Shown: positions 5,117 to 6,634 of the stretch, in pieces
How the letters are laid out: every line of letters starts with the position of its first letter
Numbering within the stretch: the stretch's first letter is position 1
Assembly (NCBI GenBank): GCA_023412175.1
Contig: JAEYOB010000316.1
Span: forward strand, 1 to 6,634
Length of the DNA stretch: 6,634 nt
Direction: 5' to 3'
Origin: Pseudomonadota bacterium
Lineage (GTDB): Bacteria > Pseudomonadota > Alphaproteobacteria > Azospirillales > Azospirillaceae
The notes under the pieces: generated by a model
What the model saw: the letters and a program-made list of their open reading frames with translations, nothing else
Told to the model about the DNA's origin: nothing
The model's database searches: none
Made by a program: the position numbers and the translations under genes

Positions 5117-6634
5117 ATGCACCTCCTGGCCGCGCAGCCCGGCAGCCTGGGCGACGGCGGCGAGGCCGTCGACCTCGGCCAGAGTCCGGGCGACATCGTC
5201 TACCTGACCGCCGCCGACACCGAACTGGCCTGTCTGGCGGCGGCCCGCGACCGGCTGGGCGAGGCGGGGCCGAGCCTGCGCCTCGCCAGCATCCTCCAGC
5301 TCGGCCACAACCTGTCGGTGGACGTCTACGCCGAGGGCACGGTGGCAGCGGCCAAGCTGGTGATCGTCCGCCTGCTCGGCGGCGAACGCTACTGGCCGTA
5401 TGGGATCGAGCAGATCGCCGAGACCTGCCGGCGCCATGCCATCCCCCTGGCGGTGCTGCCCGGCGACGACCAGCCCGACCCGGAACTGGCCCAGCGCTGC
5501 ACCGTGCCGGCGGAGGCGGCGCACCGGCTGTGGCAGTACGGCGTGCACGGCGGCATCGACAACGCGGTGGAACTGCTGCGCTACGCCGCGTCGCTGATCG
5601 ACCGCGACTCGGGCTGGCGCGAACCCATGCCGCTGCTGCGCGCCGGGCTGTACTGGCCGGGGGCGACCCGGCCGGGCCTGGAAGAGGTGCGCGCCAACTG
5701 GACCGACGGCGCACCGGTGGTGGCGGTCCTGTTCTACCGGGCGCTGGTGCAGGCGGCGAACCTCGCGGTCATCGATTCGCTGATCGATGCGTTGCGGGCA
5801 GAGGGGCTGAACCCGCTGCCCGTCTACACCACCAGCCTGAAGGAAGGGGCCGCCGCCGCGGTGGTCGCCGAACTGCTGTGCGCCGCCGGACCGGACGCGA
5901 TCCTCAACGCCACGTCCTTCGCGGTGTCGCAGCCGGGGGCAAAGCGGTCGGTGACGCCGTTCGACGACTCGGACTGCCCGGTGTTGCAGGTGGTGTTCTC
6001 GGGCGGCAGCGAGGCGGCGTGGCGGGACGGCACGGCCGGGCTGTCGGCGCGCGACATCGCCATGAACGTGGCGCTGCCCGAGGTGGACGGCCGCATCCTC
6101 GCCCGCGCCGTCAGCTTCAAGGCGGAAGCCCGCCGGCACGAGCCGACGCAGAGCTGGATCCTCGACTACCGGCCGGTGCCGGACCGCGTGGCGTTCACCG
6201 CGCGGCTGGCGGCGGGCTGGGCGCGGTTGCGGCGGACGCCGGCGGCGGAGCGGCGGGTGGGGATCGTTCTGGCGAACTACCCGAACCGGGACGGGCGGCT
6301 GGCGAACGGTGTCGGCCTGGACACCCCGGCCGGCGTAGTCGAGGCGCTGAAGGCGATGAGAGCGGCGGGGTACGCGGTGGACGGCGCGCCGGTCGATGCA
6401 GCCGGGCTGATGGCGGACATGCAGGCCGGCATCACCAACGACATCACGGTGCTGGATGAGCGGATCGTCCGCGAGACGCTGAGCGTGGCGGAGTACCGGC
6501 GGTTCTTCGAGACGCTGCCGGAGGCGGTGCGGACGGCCGTCGTGGAGCGTTGGGGGGAGCCGGAAGCGGATCCGTTCGTGGCGGATGCTTGCCCCCACCC
6601 TTCCCATGCTTCGCATGGGCCCCTTCCCTCCCCC
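5117..6634 (+). CDS. cobN: CobN, cobaltochelatase large subunit (5' part, runs off window)
   Basis: The first 506 codons are present with no stop. CobN is the large, porphyrin-binding subunit of the ATP-dependent aerobic cobaltochelatase (CobNST), which inserts Co2+ into hydrogenobyrinate a,c-diamide in the cytoplasm. The start MHLLAAQPG...EAVDLGQSPGDIVYLTAADTEL is typical of the family. Further signatures are LGHNLSVDVYAEGTV (62-76), RYWPYGIEQI (91-100), AGLYWPG (176-182), ILNATSFAVSQPG (262-274), CPVLQVVFSGGSEAAW (287-302), DIAMNVALPEVDGRI (313-327) and GIVLANYPNRDGRLANGVGLDTP (382-404). Full-length CobN is usually about 1,100-1,300 aa. It begins 4 nt after the cobW stop and lacks a clear Shine-Dalgarno, so coupling to cobW is likely. 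After EADPFVAD (483-490) the sequence turns into a low-complexity C-rich repeat unlike CobN; whether the frame resumes beyond the window is unknown. Confidence 0.93.
   Translation, partial: MHLLAAQPGSLGDGGEAVDLGQSPGDIVYLTAADTELACLAAARDRLGEAGPSLRLASILQLGHNLSVDVYAEGTVAAAKLVIVRLLGGERYWPYGIEQIAETCRRHAIPLAVLPGDDQPDPELAQRCTVPAEAAHRLWQYGVHGGIDNAVELLRYAASLIDRDSGWREPMPLLRAGLYWPGATRPGLEEVRANWTDGAPVVAVLFYRALVQAANLAVIDSLIDALRAEGLNPLPVYTTSLKEGAAAAVVAELLCAAGPDAILNATSFAVSQPGAKRSVTPFDDSDCPVLQVVFSGGSEAAWRDGTAGLSARDIAMNVALPEVDGRILARAVSFKAEARRHEPTQSWILDYRPVPDRVAFTARLAAGWARLRRTPAAERRVGIVLANYPNRDGRLANGVGLDTPAGVVEALKAMRAAGYAVDGAPVDAAGLMADMQAGITNDITVLDERIVRETLSVAEYRRFFETLPEAVRTAVVERWGEPEADPFVADACPHPSHASHGPLPSP
6591..6634. 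repeat. C-rich hairpin repeat inside cobN
   Basis: From about codon 491 of cobN the sequence becomes a pyrimidine-rich block with two CCCTTCCC copies flanking a perfect 7-bp hairpin, CCCATGC (6603-6609), loop TTC, GCATGGG (6613-6619). This composition is typical of dispersed intergenic palindromes in high-G+C alphaproteobacteria rather than of protein-coding DNA. It reads in frame as CPHPSHASHGPLPSP with no stop before the window ends. The right border is not visible. Confidence 0.55.

Noticed and set aside
4961..6616. A 551-codon minus-strand frame opposite cobN
   Set aside because: It is low-complexity Arg/Gly/Pro-rich antisense of a clear cobN frame, with no domain.

Overview
The window looks like a piece of a high-G+C alphaproteobacterial chromosome, most likely from the Azospirillum/Rhodospirillales group. 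The grounds are the aerobic-type cobW-cobN pair, the strong G/C bias at third codon positions and the dispersed palindromic repeats. The genus is an inference. No rRNA or complete tRNA is present to settle it.

The left part (about 1-2930) reads as the end of an integrated mobile element such as a prophage, satellite or integrative element. Two minus-strand genes form a replication module. The first transcribed is a 339-aa archaeo-eukaryotic-type primase (1507-2526). One base after its stop codon comes a 495-aa VirE/SF3-like helicase ATPase (18-1505). Upstream of the primase is a non-coding leader packed with dyads: an 11-bp GC-rich hairpin, an 11-bp inverted repeat 57 nt apart with a 7-bp dyad inside it, and an AT-richer stretch with GGTATTT repeats. 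A 19-nt stretch at 2911-2929 ending in CTCCACCA resembles the 3' end of a tRNA (tRNA-Ala-like), and a Rho-independent terminator follows it. The simplest reading is that the element sits in the 3' end of a tRNA gene and that this is its distal attachment site. The tRNA itself and any integrase would then lie to the left of the window.

The right part (about 2931-6634) is ordinary chromosome on the plus strand. A pair of 28-nt inverted repeats (3007-3088) of a widespread dispersed palindromic family is followed by an EamA/DMT-family membrane transporter (3112-3993), then cobW (4069-5112) and the 5' 506 codons of cobN (5117 onward, running off the window). CobW is a COG0523 P-loop GTPase with a His/Asp/Glu-rich linker, and CobN is the large subunit of the aerobic cobaltochelatase. 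Together they point to cobalt handling and cobalt insertion in cobalamin synthesis, and the transporter is a plausible but unproven partner. No cobalamin riboswitch is visible.

The most unusual points are the candidate attachment site, the nested dyads in front of the split primase/helicase pair, and a hairpin-bearing C-rich repeat at the right edge that interrupts the conserved CobN sequence while keeping the frame open as far as the window shows.
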